This document shows positions 1 to 13,500 of a stretch of 64,000 nt of DNA, in pieces. How positions within the stretch are numbered: position 1 is the stretch's first letter; each line of letters starts with the position of its first letter. This DNA comes from Lineus longissimus. Its lineage: Eukaryota; Nemertea; Pilidiophora; Heteronemertea; Lineidae. The translations under genes and the position numbers were made by a program. The notes below the pieces were generated by a model. It worked only from the letters and a program-made list of their open reading frames with translations, was not told the DNA's origin and did no database searches. Location: positions 8,682,001 through 8,746,000 of the forward strand of contig NC_088323.1 of assembly GCF_910592395.1 (NCBI RefSeq), in the 5' to 3' direction.

Positions 1-1005
1 AATATGGAGCCGATTGGTAATGGAAATTCATTACAGCATTACAAAAATAGTTTCAAATTGCTTCCACAACCACTTTTTTTAAAGATCCAGCTCGTATGCA
101 GCCTTAAATTGCATAGCCAATATTTGATACAACTTATTTTGTTGAAATTATTTGTGAGTTTTGTGCACTTTTAACAGTTTGGCAAGACCACCGAGCTGCA
201 TACAACCAAGGAATTTACTGTGTATAGTGGGCTGACCTAAGGTCGAAAATCACCTCTCTTCTTGAAATCAAAGCAAAGTCATTAGCATCCCCAGATCAAT
301 TTTCAAAGTTGAAATACTCCAGGATTTATGTATCAAATTAGCTACTACGAACGATATAAGACATTAGTGAACTTTTTCTATAAAAAATAGACAAAATCAC
401 TCACTCAGAATGACGTTATTCCCACTGTGAACGAGTTTTTGATACTAAAAATCCATGAAAATCCGAAGTTTTTTTGCCTTTTTTCATCAAGTTTGCTTGT
501 CGCCACCATTTTCTAGCTTAAATCATGTGACAAAAGCTTAAAACCTTGACCCCATTTACCTTAGAAGTGTTCAGAACCTGTACATTCAACACTAGAAACC
601 TCGACACCAGGTCAACAGCGTTGTCAGAACAGGCCGCCGCTAGATGGCGATATCGCTTGGTGGGGCCGTCTCCACAGTGGTGAACTGCTCAGAGAAAAGG
701 ACAATTATATGCTATAAAGACAAAGCCGGAATCAATGCAAATACCACCCTAGCAAATGGAATTAAATGGACAACACTTCCAGATACATACACGTTCGCTC
801 GGTTCTGCCATAGCGTGGTTTCAGTGTTGGAGGAGCGTGCAACGTTGCCGCGATGATACCGCCCCCGAAACAACAGCGCGGGAATGACGTCAACGCATAG
901 CGCTGCCATATATTAGGAACTGAGGGAACTATTTCACAATGTCACTCATTTCCAGTGATGTAATCGTTGGTTTGTTTTTACTAATTTCACTCGGTGCAAT
1001 AGGAA
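1..1005. other. no gene recognised
   Basis: Low-complexity, AT-rich DNA. A 70-codon plus-strand frame at 644-856 has no recognisable domain and I do not support it as a gene. Confidence 0.5.
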
Positions 1006-1290
1006 CTACCAATTAGTTGCTTTTAGAACTGCTGAAGCCGTGTCCTTATAAACCCAGACTGCCGTCCCATGCCCACGCTTGGAATGTTGACCACTCAAGA
1101 AGTGTCTGCGTCCATCGGTTGTTGTCATCTCACCTGTGCCAGTGAGCCTTGTCTCAGGCAGACCAACAATGTTCCACCTGTATCGCCAAAGTTCATACTC
1201 GAGCTGTTCGATCTTGGCCGCAGCATTCCGGGTTCGCACATGACATGTTCCGATAATGTTGTTCTGTCGCCGAAGATAGATCATGGGTGT
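1006..1290 (-). pseudogene. LINE endonuclease fragment (RTE/CR1-like)
   Basis: The minus-strand frame reads like the start of the apurinic-type endonuclease of non-LTR retrotransposons, of the kind often mis-annotated as craniofacial development protein 2-like. Visible pieces are HVRTRNAAAKIEQLEYELWR, then RWNIVGLPETR, whose ET matches the catalytic Glu motif, then GTGEMTTTDGRRHFLSGQ and a VYKDTASAVL strand. Only about 90 residues remain. No reverse transcriptase is near, so this is a broken fragment. The identification rests on recall of family sequence; the clade is uncertain. Confidence 0.75.
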
Positions 1291-1807
1291 CTGGGTGCCA
1301 GTAACACAATTATCAGCGGCGTGTGGGAGTCGCGGACGTTGTTAACCTGGGACGCGTCCGATCCGGTATGAATCTCGTTGTTTTCCTTGCCATGTTGATT
1401 CACGGGTAGGGTAACTCCTTGCAGAGCCCAATTCCTCTCCAGGAGTTGTTAGATGGCCGTTGGTTCAACAATGAGCTCATCGGCTCTTAAGATGGATATT
1501 GGCCATGGTCCTCCACCTGTGTGTCTGGCATCCCGCCACACCAAAGTCAAAGACTCTGATAGGGGTACCGGTTTAGTCGCCGATGGTCAGACCCTGAGCA
1601 GGTTGCACTGGTCTACAGGTTATACCAGTGGTAGGCCATTGGCCGGAACTGAAAGAATCGCAAGCCATACAATTTAAAAAAGGTAATGAGCAAAGTTGAG
1701 CTGAACGTTGCGATTCCATGGGACAATCAATTGGGAATTTAGATAATAACGCTAGCTTACCTGACCATATATACTTGAACGCGAACGACACAGCACAACG
1801 AAAATTG

Positions 1808-2502
1808 CGGTAACCGGAAAAACGCCGACCGACCGACCGACTGACCGACCTACCGACCTACCGTCATATACAGTATCCCTTTCGCTTTTCTGTAGCACAT
1901 GTATCTGTGTAGTGCCCAGCGCAATGGACATGATGGATTCCGACATGTCTGACAGCAGCATCTCCAGTCAATTATACCGGTGTAATGTTTTTGGGGGTTT
2001 CTGTTTTTGAGTGTTTCCCCTCATTGTTTGGGAACGCTCAAAAATAGATTGACAAGTTTTTCTGTGTATCCCCCCTATTGAAAAGTCGTGGTCTCTCTAG
2101 CTGCCTATTGTTTGGAAACACTGACACATGGGAAACAACCACAGATGTTACACCGGGAAAACGAGCCCACGCGGTAAGGAACTGATAACGATACTCTAAA
2201 GATATGCTTTGTTTACATGGTCGGTGATTATAAAAACATGATTTGGGCCTAATCTATGCCCTGTAGTTTTTCTACTCGAGTGTCTCGACCGATGCAATGC
2301 ACGAACTGCAACGCGAAACATGTATTTGTTGTCATTTGAACAGCGCACGTGCGCTTGTTTACAATTTCATTTCACATGACCTGCTATCGTGGATTGGATA
2401 TATCACATTGACTTATGAGACCTGAGACTCAACTACGAAACTCCTTAGGTTGGTAGGTTGGTAAGTCGGTCGGTGGGTCGGTCGGCGTTTTTCCGGTTAC
2501 CG
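1808..2502. mobile_element. non-autonomous element with terminal inverted repeats
   Basis: About 50 bases at 1808-1860 (GGTAACCGGAAAAACGCC followed by GACC/TACC repeats) recur inverted at 2447-2502. The ~600 bases between them hold no recognisable coding sequence. The layout is that of a MITE-like DNA transposon. The superfamily and target-site duplication could not be settled. Confidence 0.65.
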
Positions 2503-3891
2503 AAAATTGCAGCCGAAACCAAATACGATCAAAAATAACAAACGGCTTGTAGGGCGGGCATGTTATTATTTCTTTCCAGATTAAGGGTTCGATCGAATCT
2601 CAATCACACTTCAACTTACTGGCAAGTGTCTTCTATCTCACCATTTAATCATGCTCATCAAGTGATCCCAGGAGGCTTGAAAGCCTCGTTTGTGAATGAT
2701 GACCGCAGAACCACAAGATTAATGATAACATTACTCGACCAGCGGACATGATCGACAACTCGGTGACTATACATGCACTCGACCAGCGCTCATTGAAACA
2801 CGGACGTACACTCCCACTCGGTGACGACATTCAACCAGAGATCTTTGAAACAGGGACGTAAACTCCGATTCGATGAAGATAATCGACCAGATATCTTTGC
2901 AACACGGAGGTGAAATCATCGGTTCAATGAAAAAAATGAACTGGGTCACACATCCAGTGTAGAAGTGGAAAATATCCCCCTGGAAAAAGTTTCCGGCCGT
3001 ATTGTATACTGATGGATTGTATTCTATGGTCTGGTAGAGGCCATCACCGGCAATAGAAGAAGATGCAAGCTGAAACCCCCGAATAACGCTTTCTTTCGCT
3101 TTCAATTTCCAACTATTGCGTAGTAATGCAATAACAGTTTAGTGTTCGATCTGACTCTTTCCAGACTCTCATCTGAAAGATGATCTCTAAAATACCGCGA
3201 CCGTCACTCAAAGGAAAAATGTGTCCTCGACTTGCTCAACGTGTTTTTCATATCGTTATATCTGGCCAAGGGCACTTAGTTGAACTCCCGAATATGACAA
3301 CATCTCATTAACCAAAATATAGTGGTGTTGCACAAAACTAGAGTAGGGGCCTACTTATTATCATTGGGGTTGGCCTAACCAATGCTTCTTTATGGTGTCA
3401 ACTATCAAATATGTGACACCGGCTGCCTAAGGCTGTGCAACACAACTATAATATTTCTGATCATACTATCACAGTTTAGTGACAACAGACGTGCCACGTA
3501 AATATGGCCAGAACTAATGAATCCAAAAAACACTTTACTGCATGTGTACTTACTTTTCCTCACAATACTTATTGCGACAATCATATCTCCCGGAATATCA
3601 ATGAATTTATTAATGCAATACGGCAATGCCTTACGGTGGAGAGTGAAATGCTACGCTGTCTGCTTTGATCTTGCATACATATAAGGATTTAAAGAACGAT
3701 TCTGGTGTGAAAGTTCCAAAAAATGATTGATAGTAATGAATTATAAGACCTATTAGCAGTCTGATATATTGCATCCAAAGCTGTGCCGTATCCGTCTCAC
3801 CTTCATTTCTTAATCAGCTACTGTGACATTTATTCGTACAGTTCAGCTTTAAAAACAATATAATAAGCCCATGCCCACCCGAGTACTTTTT
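2503..3891. other. no gene recognised
   Basis: I see no domain-bearing frame. Minus-strand frames at 2767-3105 and 3405-3626 have no recognisable motif and no splice context matching the CASD1 C-terminus, which could in principle lie here. Confidence 0.4.
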
Positions 3892-4893
3892 TTACAGAGT
3901 AAATACCTTTGCGGTCATTTGCTTACCAGTACCGTATTTGGGCCAGGCAAATAATCTTTCATTCGCACCAACAATTAACCAATGATTAGAGACAAAAGGG
4001 TCACGTAACGTCATCAATAACGTATTCTTAGCTTCCACCTCGGATTCATCCAGGCATGGCCCCAATTTCAACCTAAACAGAAATAGAGCGTGATTTTTGG
4101 GATTCAGCTTGAAGCTCTCCTCAGGAGCCCCAATTATATTCATGGCAACTAATTTCGACCGATGAACCTCAACGACGACATTATATGATCCGAGCAAGGA
4201 AACAATTGCGGAGTCTCCCAATTTTCTGAACAAATCATCACGAAAGATAATCGACGTGGATTTATCATACTCGTATTCTTTTTCCAAGATGGCGATGGAG
4301 TGTGTTCTGGCTGATGATTTATAGAGATAACCATTAAAATCACATCGAATATTCTCTAACATAATGTTATCCATATCAAATGATTCAACCCTTTCGACTG
4401 CAGGCATAAGAGAGTAGTGCACCTCTTTTAGGCTTTCAACATACCGAAGTTTAAGAACGATTCCTACGTTTACCATTGTATACCAATCTAACCAAGACAT
4501 TGACAGGGTTTTTCCCCTGTTCTTGTGCTTCTGAAATTTGCATCGAAAGGTCAACTCCAAGAAAACATTCTCACCGCATGAAACCATTTTAAAGTATTCG
4601 AACCTCGAATTCTTTGGACCGAGGCTTTTCTTAAGTTCACCATACGGTAGAATCAACTCTCGGCAATTGCCACTTCCATTCAAATCGACTTAAAATGCTC
4701 GAAACTTTTCAGAGACAGATTTCCGTCCACGACGAGTGCTAACACCTATGAAATTATTGCCATATTCGCCAGCAATGTATGTGAGCTCTTTAGAATGAAA
4801 ATGATACGACAGTTTAAAATCTCCGCTTACATCATCTTGGCTGTAGACGTAGACATTACGATGAGGTGTCATGGAGTAATGAAAAAGAGCCAC
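3892..4893 (-). pseudogene. unrecognised ~330-codon reading frame with one internal stop
   Basis: A minus-strand frame stays open for 264 codons (3892-4683) and continues upstream in the same frame to 4893, broken only by TAA at 4690-4692. The first ATG of the upstream part lies a few codons in (MTPHRNVYVYSQDD). I recognise no domain. The product would be soluble and mixed alpha/beta, with a Trp-rich stretch (SMSWLDWYTMVNVG), a basic patch before it (KFQKHKNRGK) and no clear membrane helix. Either a coding gene has taken one stop, or the stop is skipped by an intron, or there are two cistrons. Such length in AT-rich non-coding DNA is unlikely by chance. No neighbour suggests a function. Confidence 0.5.
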
Positions 4894-5445
4894 TGTGACT
4901 ATGACACTTAGCCCTGTGTGGTAAAATACCGATGTCGCCCACGGTTGGAACTGGCCATAGATCCTTACATCGCGGTACGACCAATAGGTGCCCCTCTGCT
5001 AGTTCGACGTTTTGGTTGAGTATGTTCAAATTATAAAGTTAATAGATTGCATGTTGGAGATGAAAGGCTGTCGCTCCCTCTTGACGCAAGGGCCCAAAGC
5101 GCCGCGTAGCGGCAAAAAATCGATGCTGGCGAAACATTTATAACGGGTCACCGTCACTTATATTGGACTTATAGCGCATTTACGGGGTTGCAACTATTTT
5201 GCTTTATAGTGTCACCAGGAAAGAAAAGCATGCGACCTAACGCCGATCTATTTGTATGAAGTGATAATTGGAAGGTATATAGTAGAAAATATCAATAAAA
5301 TAATCATTCCATGTCGTCTTTTGAGGGCATTTTTGATTGTAAAAAATATATGTGTACGTCACCGGAGTCTCTGCAATGATAATTTTATCACAGCAGTCTC
5401 GCGCAAGTAGAAGTTCTTTACCTATTAGTTCTTCACTTATTAGTC

Positions 5446-5920
5446 TCAATGTCTGGCGCAAAGCCATACGTTTTCCATTACAATTTCACTACGATGTTTG
5501 ACAAGAAGGAGCAGTGCGCGAGATATGCAAATAAGCAGACTTCCCTTGCTTGAGTTTCGGAAGAATGTTCCATATCGCGCTAAGCTGACCACTGCTGACC
5601 ATGACAGGCGTGCATTGGACTGGTACAGGTTGGAACTGAACATTGAATATGCTGGTGGTGACGCTTTCTGATGAGAAGTTGGTCGTGACTGATGCAGTAT
5701 CCTTGGACTTGTCCACAGCATCGTTCAATCATTGCTCTCTGAGCTGCCTTGATTCTGTACTTACCCAAATACTGAGACCAAATGCCTGTTGACTGTGCTT
5801 TAAGAGAGACTGGCGCCATGCCTAGTCTCTCTTAAAGCACAGTCAACAGACACCAACCCCCTCAGACTCCGAAACCACAAACGCCCAACCCGTCCTGCTA
5901 CCTTAATACTTCTGGATTAG
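5446..5920 (-). repeat. inverted, compact copy of the 60-64 kb complex repeat
   Basis: Read on the minus strand this begins with the same TCCAGAAGTATTAAGGTAGC start, the same GTCTGTTGACTGTGC arm and the same palindrome as the units at 60468 and 62695. It then passes directly into GGGTAAGTACAGAATC and the following ~300 bases. It lacks the 354-base internal duplication that both right-hand units carry, so it looks like the simpler ancestral form. A 79-codon frame, 5580-5819, begins MAPVSLKAQ; its function is unknown. Confidence 0.85.
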
Positions 5921-6060
5921 ACAATCGTCATAAATAATGCATCTTTATTATGTAAACCAATTATTAACGTCAAGGCTTATAATGCCTCTTTAGGATACCC
6001 TGTATATATAATAGAGAGGTTGAGCTCCACCATGCATCTCATCTCGACGACTAGGGCAGT

Positions 6061-6446
6061 TCAGCGGAATCTACGAAAACTGCGGAATCTGGAAAAAAAG
6101 GTGGGCCCAAACACCCTAGTGAAAATAAAAAGATCGATATTACATATATGATATTTATTTGTAAAGATTGCTTCGTTTTTCCTTCTCCCCACCACGACCG
6201 ATAGGGAAATAGACCGCGAGAAAAATAATGCAGATCATTGTTGTCATGCATGTTGGTTTTTTTCCTCAGTCACCAAATACTGAGGTTTGAACAATTTGAT
6301 ACTGATGCTGAAACATTTCAAATATTTATTGCATATTTCGAAGATATGCAGTAAATATTTGTAATATTCCATAAGTATCAGAGTGTTGATATAAGATATC
6401 GATATCCTCATACCGTTTTTAGGCAGTTTCCGCAGATTCCGCTAAA
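6061..6446. mobile_element. short inverted-repeat element (MITE-like)
   Basis: AGCGGAATCTACGAAAACTGC at the left end is matched, inverted, at 6423-6446 with two or three differences. The ~340 bases between are AT-rich and non-coding. It could be a MITE or a chance foldback. Confidence 0.5.
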
Positions 6447-7577
6447 TCGGAGCCATGGCCCGTCCGAGTCCCACTCCGACTTCATCTGCGAGGTTGGATT
6501 ACGTACAGGTATCTAGAAATACATGTATATTCAGTTAATCGGGGAACGTTTTCATAGTGCCATTTTATCTGGATTTTGTCAGAAATTGTTTTACTATCAA
6601 TTTGGATCGGTGCATAAGATGGTTATCCAAATTGCGGTCCACAACTTGGAATATGACTTTGTTATATACGCCTAAGACTCAGGCCGGTTTGGAATTCAGA
6701 GTAGTATTGTGCAGTTTTACGTAATTTATCAATGTGAATGTTTACCGTTCAGTTGAACCGATAAGTTATCATCAGACGACTGCAATTCAGGTACATACTG
6801 TACGCCGTGCTTTCGCACGAGAATTTTGTTTCTGTTTTAACAGCTGCTTAATGTTGAATATTCCAGTCTAATCTGGGACCTGGTTTTATAAGGACTAGTC
6901 CTACCAGCAGTTGCCCATCTGATTTCATGACTAGTCATATCAGCTTGCTCGTGGTTACCGAAAAAAGGTTTTGCACAGCTTGCCCAAACTACCAAATAAT
7001 ACACTTACCGCTGGTTAAGGCAGCATGCTAGGCCTATATGAACATTTGCAAAGAGGCAAATCCAGATTTATTTAATGAAATACATGTTGAGTCATTAAAG
7101 GGACAACTTGCATGGGCGTGAGATTTACCTAGCTAGGACCGGAGGATACGCCAGTAAGAGGCTTTTTCCGACTTATTAGCGGTTTCTCTACCTTTTTCCT
7201 GATTTATCCGACATTTCTCCGACATTGTCCGACTTTTTTCCGACTTTGTCAAAAAGGTTTGATTTCCAGAAAACCTGTGAAAAATACTAGCTAGGGCTTC
7301 CCAAAATAGGCCAATAGAGATCAAAGGCCTTAGTTGAATAGGATTGATGAGGTGTGATGCATACACCCAGAGTGAACCTAAGTGTAAATAGTAATTAGCT
7401 CATCTCCTTCGACCCTTTTCATGTGATGAAGTTTAATACAAAACACCTGTTTCACAGATGGTATCCAACATACATGTATGAATTGGTCTGTATTATGCAT
7501 GAATATCCTGTGAACTAGGTTGACCTCACGCTGTATCATTTAAAGAGGCATCTTGCAGGAAGTTAAATTGTTGTTAA
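6447..7577. other. no gene recognised; contains a dispersed repeat arm and a CCGAC-rich stretch
   Basis: No supported gene. At 6874-6912 lies a ~38-base sequence that recurs inverted near 49.93 kb. At 7160-7255 the trinucleotide-like CCGAC motif recurs in a T-rich setting and creates a meaningless open frame. Confidence 0.45.
6874..6912 (+). repeat. dispersed repeat arm, inverted copy at 49,932-49,972
   Basis: CTGGGACCTGGTTTTATAAG followed by GACTAGTCCTACCAGCAG is present here and, reverse-complemented and nearly identical, near 49.93 kb. It includes the small palindrome GGACTAGTCC. It is probably one end of a MITE family whose full copies are elsewhere. Confidence 0.7.
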
Positions 7578-8525
7578 ATGGTAATGATGCTGTTAACTTC
7601 CTGCTATAGGTGGCGCTTGACTAGGCTGAAATCACGATATATCTCGATCGATCAAAATATTACTAGTAGTATCTTGGATGGGCGATCGAGATATTATCGC
7701 AGGCGATCGAGTTTCGAAATCAACATGTATACCACCGTGAAAAGTCTATTCCATCTCGGGCTTAGTCAAGCTGAAATGTGCTCTGTTCTCGCTCAGAGAT
7801 TCGATTATAATGTAAGTAAATGACAATTACGTAGAGTTTTTTCAAGGCTTCGTTTGTAAAGGCGGAAATATTTTCTGATTTAGATTGAGATGAGGTCGAC
7901 TTTCTTGGCTACCGATTCATGCAATTGAAGTGCATTACCGTGTAGTTAAGAAGCTGTTCAAAAAATTCTGAAGCTTCTTGATCCAGAGGGTGTTGGGTTG
8001 AGAAGGCGCAGAAGACTTGTGAAAAGGAGGTATCGTGTAAAGGGGCCAAATTATGTATGGCACCTTGATCGCTATGATAAACGGAAGCCATTTGGTATAT
8101 GTTTACATGGCTGTGTTGACCGGTTTTCAAGGAACATTTTGTGGCTTAAAGCATATAAGACGAACACGGATCCCGCCGCCAAAAGGGTTGACCTAAAAGC
8201 ATTCGAGCCGACCGTGGAACGGAAAATGGGCATGCAGAACACATGCAAACGTTTCTTCGAGAGAACAACGTAAACGACCCTCATGAGCGCTATTTTCAGT
8301 ACGGAAAAAGTACTTCAAATCAGGGTATTGAGTCATTTTGGGGATTCTGCGAAGGCAAAATGCTGAATATTGGATCGCCTTACTTTAAAGGAACTGGAAG
8401 GACAAGGCCATTTCAGTGGCAACTAGAAAGACAAGGAGATGGTACGATTCTGCTTCATGAATCTGATGCAGGTAACGATTGTAGCGTAAAACCGGGTCGA
8501 GCGGTAAGGCGTCAGCTTTAAAGAA
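7578..8525 (+). pseudogene. degraded transposase with retroviral-type integrase core
   Basis: Three broken plus-strand frames together match a family of invertebrate and fish integrase-core proteins. The first (7578-7823) has a helix-turn-helix-like part: FEINMYTTVKSLFHLGLSQ. The second (7998-8273) starts the catalytic core: GPNYVWHLDRYDKRKPFGIC, with the first Asp in HLDRYD, then GCVDRFSRNILWLKAY. The third (8243-8521) carries the catalytic Glu region, FQYGKSTSNQGIESFWGF. The stretch that should hold the second Asp is lost or scrambled between ~8180 and 8270. Frame changes and this loss mean it cannot be active. The transposon superfamily is uncertain (Ginger-like is possible). Confidence 0.75.
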
Positions 8526-10478
8526 CAAAGACCATGTTACAACCCTGGGCATCCAAATATCGACGACATTAACTTGTTCATCGAGTACTATGTCACCAAT
8601 GGTTTGTCACCAATCTTATCCTAACGGACCAAGGAACTAAGAAACAGACGACTAAGACTTCATATCTAATCAATACGTTTTAATGATAAACTGAGTTAGT
8701 AACTACTTACACATTTCTACAGCATCATAATTCCAAGCAAAACACTTACGCACACTGATATCTCCCTCATAATCACCAAAAAATTGTCCTTTCGGAAGAA
8801 CGCTCGCAAACAAGGTGGCAAAACATTAGTCCCAACAGGCTCGCTCGTGAGGCCTTATATAGTTACAAGAGCCCATTAGGAGGAGCTGCGGGATGAATAG
8901 CTGGCGAGTGCCCGTGGTCAACTGTCCTGATATGTTTCATGGCTAAAATACTCTCATCTTAATTGCATAAAAGTGTGGACGTGCAAATCATGTTCTGATT
9001 ACCTCATGTTTATTTGAAGAGACAGTAACATCGTTAATGTCATCAAAAGAATAACCAATAATCAAGGCCCTGATAAAAACCACATACATACGTAAGAGGC
9101 CATATTCCTAGTTCAGTGTATTACACATACCTCAATCATCATCCCCGGATTCTATACAGGAGGTAGTAAAACAGTCAAGCAGTCTCAAGTTACATAATTC
9201 AATACTCACTTGATCTCTCAATGTATGTGCATGACCCATGTAGATGGAGACAAAAAATAATGACCTGAAGATTTTAACCAGATTGTTCAAAATAATGTGT
9301 TGCACTTAATACAACCGATTTTACACGGGCAGACAAGCCATCCCCAAACACGAAAACCAGACCGACCACAGTTAAGCCTTATCAACACGTTTTGTCCAAT
9401 CAAGCTAAATCCTGATCAGATACTCTATACTATCTCTTTCGCTATCGTTCTAGCGTGCACTAATTATTTCGGATAACGTGTTTTGCCAATGTCCCTGTGA
9501 CTGTGTGAATTTCGTGACTGAGACACACAAAGATGTAAGTTGTTGTCATGAAGTTGAGCAATGGTTGGCCGGGGATAAGAACGAGGACACCCTTAGAGTC
9601 AGCGGAAAGCCAGACGTGGTACTGCGTTATGAATAACTGAAAAGAGACATAATAATTGTGTGACTAATAGTTTAGGGAGGATACCAACAAATATCACGTC
9701 GTGCTCTTATATCATGTAAAATATAATCATAGTCACGTGCAAGCTGTGTTCATTTTATCCCAAACATACCTAGGTGGAGGATGATGTGTTCCAGCTTAAC
9801 GCTTGGTTGACTTAGGTGGTTCTTTCCATAAAAACCATACACGTAGAAAAAATGCCGTTTTTGACAGATTTGCGACGAATGAAACAAGATACACTTTGTA
9901 CCTTTTGGTATTTTCATATGACAAACCCAGTGTCCCCAAAGCCTAAATTAACATGCAGCAATCGGGGAACATCTTGCATGCACCAATTGTATGCAAATAA
10001 CACATGAGCTTGCATTATGACTGAAGGGCGCTGCCGTTCGTACGAAATAGAAACGATGTTTAATATGAACCAACAGTAAACGTATGTGAACAAATGCAGT
10101 GCTTTGAAAGGGCATCGGCTGAGAGTATTAGCGTCCAGCCCTATTGCTGATAGGAAATTTAGTGTCACACAGTATGGCCTCTAGACAACGTGGAGAAGGC
10201 GTTGGATTCAACAGCAGTATATCTTTTGAAGTGAATTCGGATCGGAGCACCTTTTTGCAGATTGGCGCAGAATTTGGTCTTGATATCATTGCAAAGTATT
10301 ATGATTGTTGGTAGTGAAGTGATGTTGTAGCCAATGTACGCTGGTATTTTTCGATAGAATGAGTGACAGAGTTGCCGTATAATGTTGCGGCTAAGGTATT
10401 CATACAGTCCTCGCAGTGTCGAGGAAATGCTCGGATTCAACATGTTGATTGGATATAGTGATAACAATGACAACTTAC
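8526..10478. other. intergenic or 3' intron sequence of CASD1; no exon found
   Basis: I searched the minus strand here for the missing CASD1 C-terminal exons (the FICQYHIWLA region in human) and did not find them. The 102-codon minus-strand frame at 10165-10473 is read-through of the intron after exon 18. No other feature is supported. Confidence 0.5.
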
Positions 10479-10571
10479 CTCTAGTGATATCTTCCCGACC
10501 CAGGCAAAAGCAGCACTATATTTCCTCCGGATGACATAAAACGTATTTCTTAATAATATAAAGGAAAGTAT
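10479..10571 (-). CDS. CASD1: CASD1 exon 18
   Basis: 93 bases, acceptor TTCTCCAG, donor GTAAGT. ILSFILLRN...FAWVGKISLE aligns with ILAFILIRN...FAWFGKISLE. A good donor shows that more exons follow. Confidence 0.93.
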
Positions 10572-13500
10572 CTGGAGAAAAAACAAGGAATATTACAAGT
10601 CAGTTACGGTTTTTCATCCTCCATATAGCAGGCCTCGGATCGTAACTGAAATGTACCCATCCCCCATTGACATTTGACTAGTACACGAGCTCGTGGTGGT
10701 CAGAAAGTCGTTTTCCTATTAGAAGGCTCGATCAACAAACAACATTTTATCACAGCCTAAGAAAGTGCATGCCACACGTCAATCTGGCCAATGGTGGTGT
10801 CAACCATGTAAACGACAAGTTGACGTCGCCTCTCTGTCGACGTGCACCTTATAGAATGGAAGTAATTTGCCAACTGGCACATACAAAATTTGATCATCAG
10901 AGTTGCTGCGCTAGTAACTAAATTTATCAAAACTTGATGCATGTTTGAAATATTTCAATTACAGACCTGAGCATTGGACGTAGGGTAGTGCAAATTTGTT
11001 GTAGCGGAGGACCTTGTGGGATCGTTCAATCGTTAGGAACGATAGAAAGGCCTGCTGTGTAAGGTAATTTTACCTATCATGATCAATCCCATCATGCGCG
11101 TCTCTGATGGGTCTAGTACTGCAGCCAGCAACTAACTCCATCCCCATGGTTGCTATGAATACATGTTGCTTACTATTTGCCCTTGAGCATTTTTTGAGTA
11201 GTCATGAAATAATGCACCTCATTAAGGCAGCCTAAACGTGGTGATGACTTACTGGTACGAATGTTATGTAGGGGTGAATTCTATTGCATTCCTCTTTAGT
11301 ATGACAGAATGAAACGAGAATGGCGTAACTCTGAAATGAAGAAAAATAATCAGCAACATAAAGATACAATTTATTTACGTTCTATATAACATGTATGAGA
11401 TAGAATGGGGGTATTTGTAGCCAAGGTCTAATTTTCTGCATATGATATTGATTGATATCCCCATGCATAAAATAATGCAAGGGCTACAAATAAAACGGGG
11501 TTTCAAATACCGCATTTTACACTTTTTTTCACCCCGCTCAACTACGATGGGGTTGCATCTAAATTTCTCCTTCAATAAACAGCCTCTCATCACAAATATT
11601 TAAAGGGAATACGTAAGTAGTCGTTTCAAACAGCACCTACTTAATATCAAGCACTATGATATCAGACCTCACACTGCAAAAAGCGTCATTTTAAAAATAT
11701 TTTGAGAGCATAAGACATTTAGCTAGAATTGATAGACACTTACAAATATACCAAAGACAGATAATACTGTCACAAAACAAGATATACATTTTGAGAACAG
11801 CATATTTTCTTCGCTGTCAGTAAGAACTTTGAGTTTCTTGAGCAGAGCACAACAGAAGGCAAATATCATGCCGTAGATGGCACTCTGAAATGACAAGATA
11901 AGTACATATATATATCACAAGTAAAATCGCTATTCGTATGCAATGAAATTCGCGTATGGTGCGCAATATATGACGGATTAACTGTATTGTTGAATATATT
12001 CATGGGAATGAAAACAGCTCGCTTGAACCATGCGCAATAATACTGATTTTAAAATGACATGTCAAAATATGTATTGTCCAAATTTCACAAAATCCCTCAA
12101 AGACCAAATGGTCTCGCGATGTCCAAATATCACAAACATCGTTAAAGACCAGATGTTCTCGCAAATTCAGAGCGCTGGAATCAAAGAGACCAGGTAAATC
12201 CGTATAAAAATTCATACATTTCTTAACCTATATTTTTCCTTTAGTGCGTGTTAATTTCATCATGATATTTTTATGGGTATTTAGTAAAGTCAAATAAAAG
12301 AGTCGGCCTTTCTAAATGCCAAAATCATGGGCAAAGGCTCCTTAGAAATCACCAAAGACGTGTTTTCGACCATGATTTTGGCCGAAAGAAATTCAAGAAG
12401 TGTCATTCTGAACCCCGCCTTTTTCCCACATACATGACACCTGCATGCAGCGTCTCGGTGACCGTTATGGACATTGCAGTTTTTTACGAGCATTCTTCAA
12501 TCGGGGGCCAAACAGAATATCACAACTTTTAGCGCTAAATTGAGCAAAACAAATCCTTAACTTATTGGTGGATAAAATTTATTACCGTGCAAGAAAATTA
12601 TCAGAGGTTATCAACCCTTCACGAAGTTTTGCGGGTTTTTTTATCCACCCAATGCAATCATTGTCACGTCATGATGGAGGTGACGATAATCCCATACGAC
12701 TTGGCGAGGCCTCAATCCGCCATAATTGCATTATACATGTTATAACCCAAATAAATTTACTCACGTATCTGTCCAGCTGCAACCGGAACATCCACTCCCT
12801 AACAGAGTTTTTTCCAAGCACGAACAATGTCCTAATAGGCGGTAACAGAAATATCTTCTCAGTTGCGGCCTGGAAAGATCAGGTTATGAGTAAAACAAAA
12901 CAACGCAAATGAAAAACTAACTGTTGCAGTTTTTGCGTCGTATAATACATTCAGAACTTATCAGTTTATTCCGAGGCGAATGTTGTGCCACGACGAAATG
13001 CTGACAGTGGCCAATCACCGCCACCCATTGCCACCTGTGGAACATAATGGTTGAATGACTCTGGCTAAATATATAACAATGTACTTACCGAGGTTAGAAA
13101 CATGCCTGACACAGCCATTATGAGAATAACCAACTTGACTGTTACATACATGTACTGACGGCTATTTGCTGGAATGAAACATTGGCAATAATTAAGATAC
13201 TAGGTTACATGTAGTTCACTGACCCGATGTCCGATGCCAATAATGGGGAGGCTTGGCAAAAACTGTTTGGTTTTACGTACTCGGGTTCGTTATCCCTAAG
13301 ATTCTAGATTAAACAAAAAGTAGTTGTTTTTCTTTTCTGCAATTAAGATCATAAAATTGAGTGCAAAAACTAATCTAAATTATCAACCAATGCCGCAGAA
13401 GATTTAAACCATAAAACAATGGTCTGCTGCTGTAGCTGTTACTCGCAACACTATAGACTCTTGCGTTAATAATGAACGCTCGGGGGTTATTTTTTCCTGA

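Noticed and set aside
10165-10473. CASD1 exon 19
   Set aside because: The frame reads straight from the donor of exon 18 and shows none of the C-terminal CASD1 motifs in any phase.
12565-12912. Plus-strand gene of 115 codons
   Set aside because: It is the antisense of CASD1 exon 15 and its flanks.
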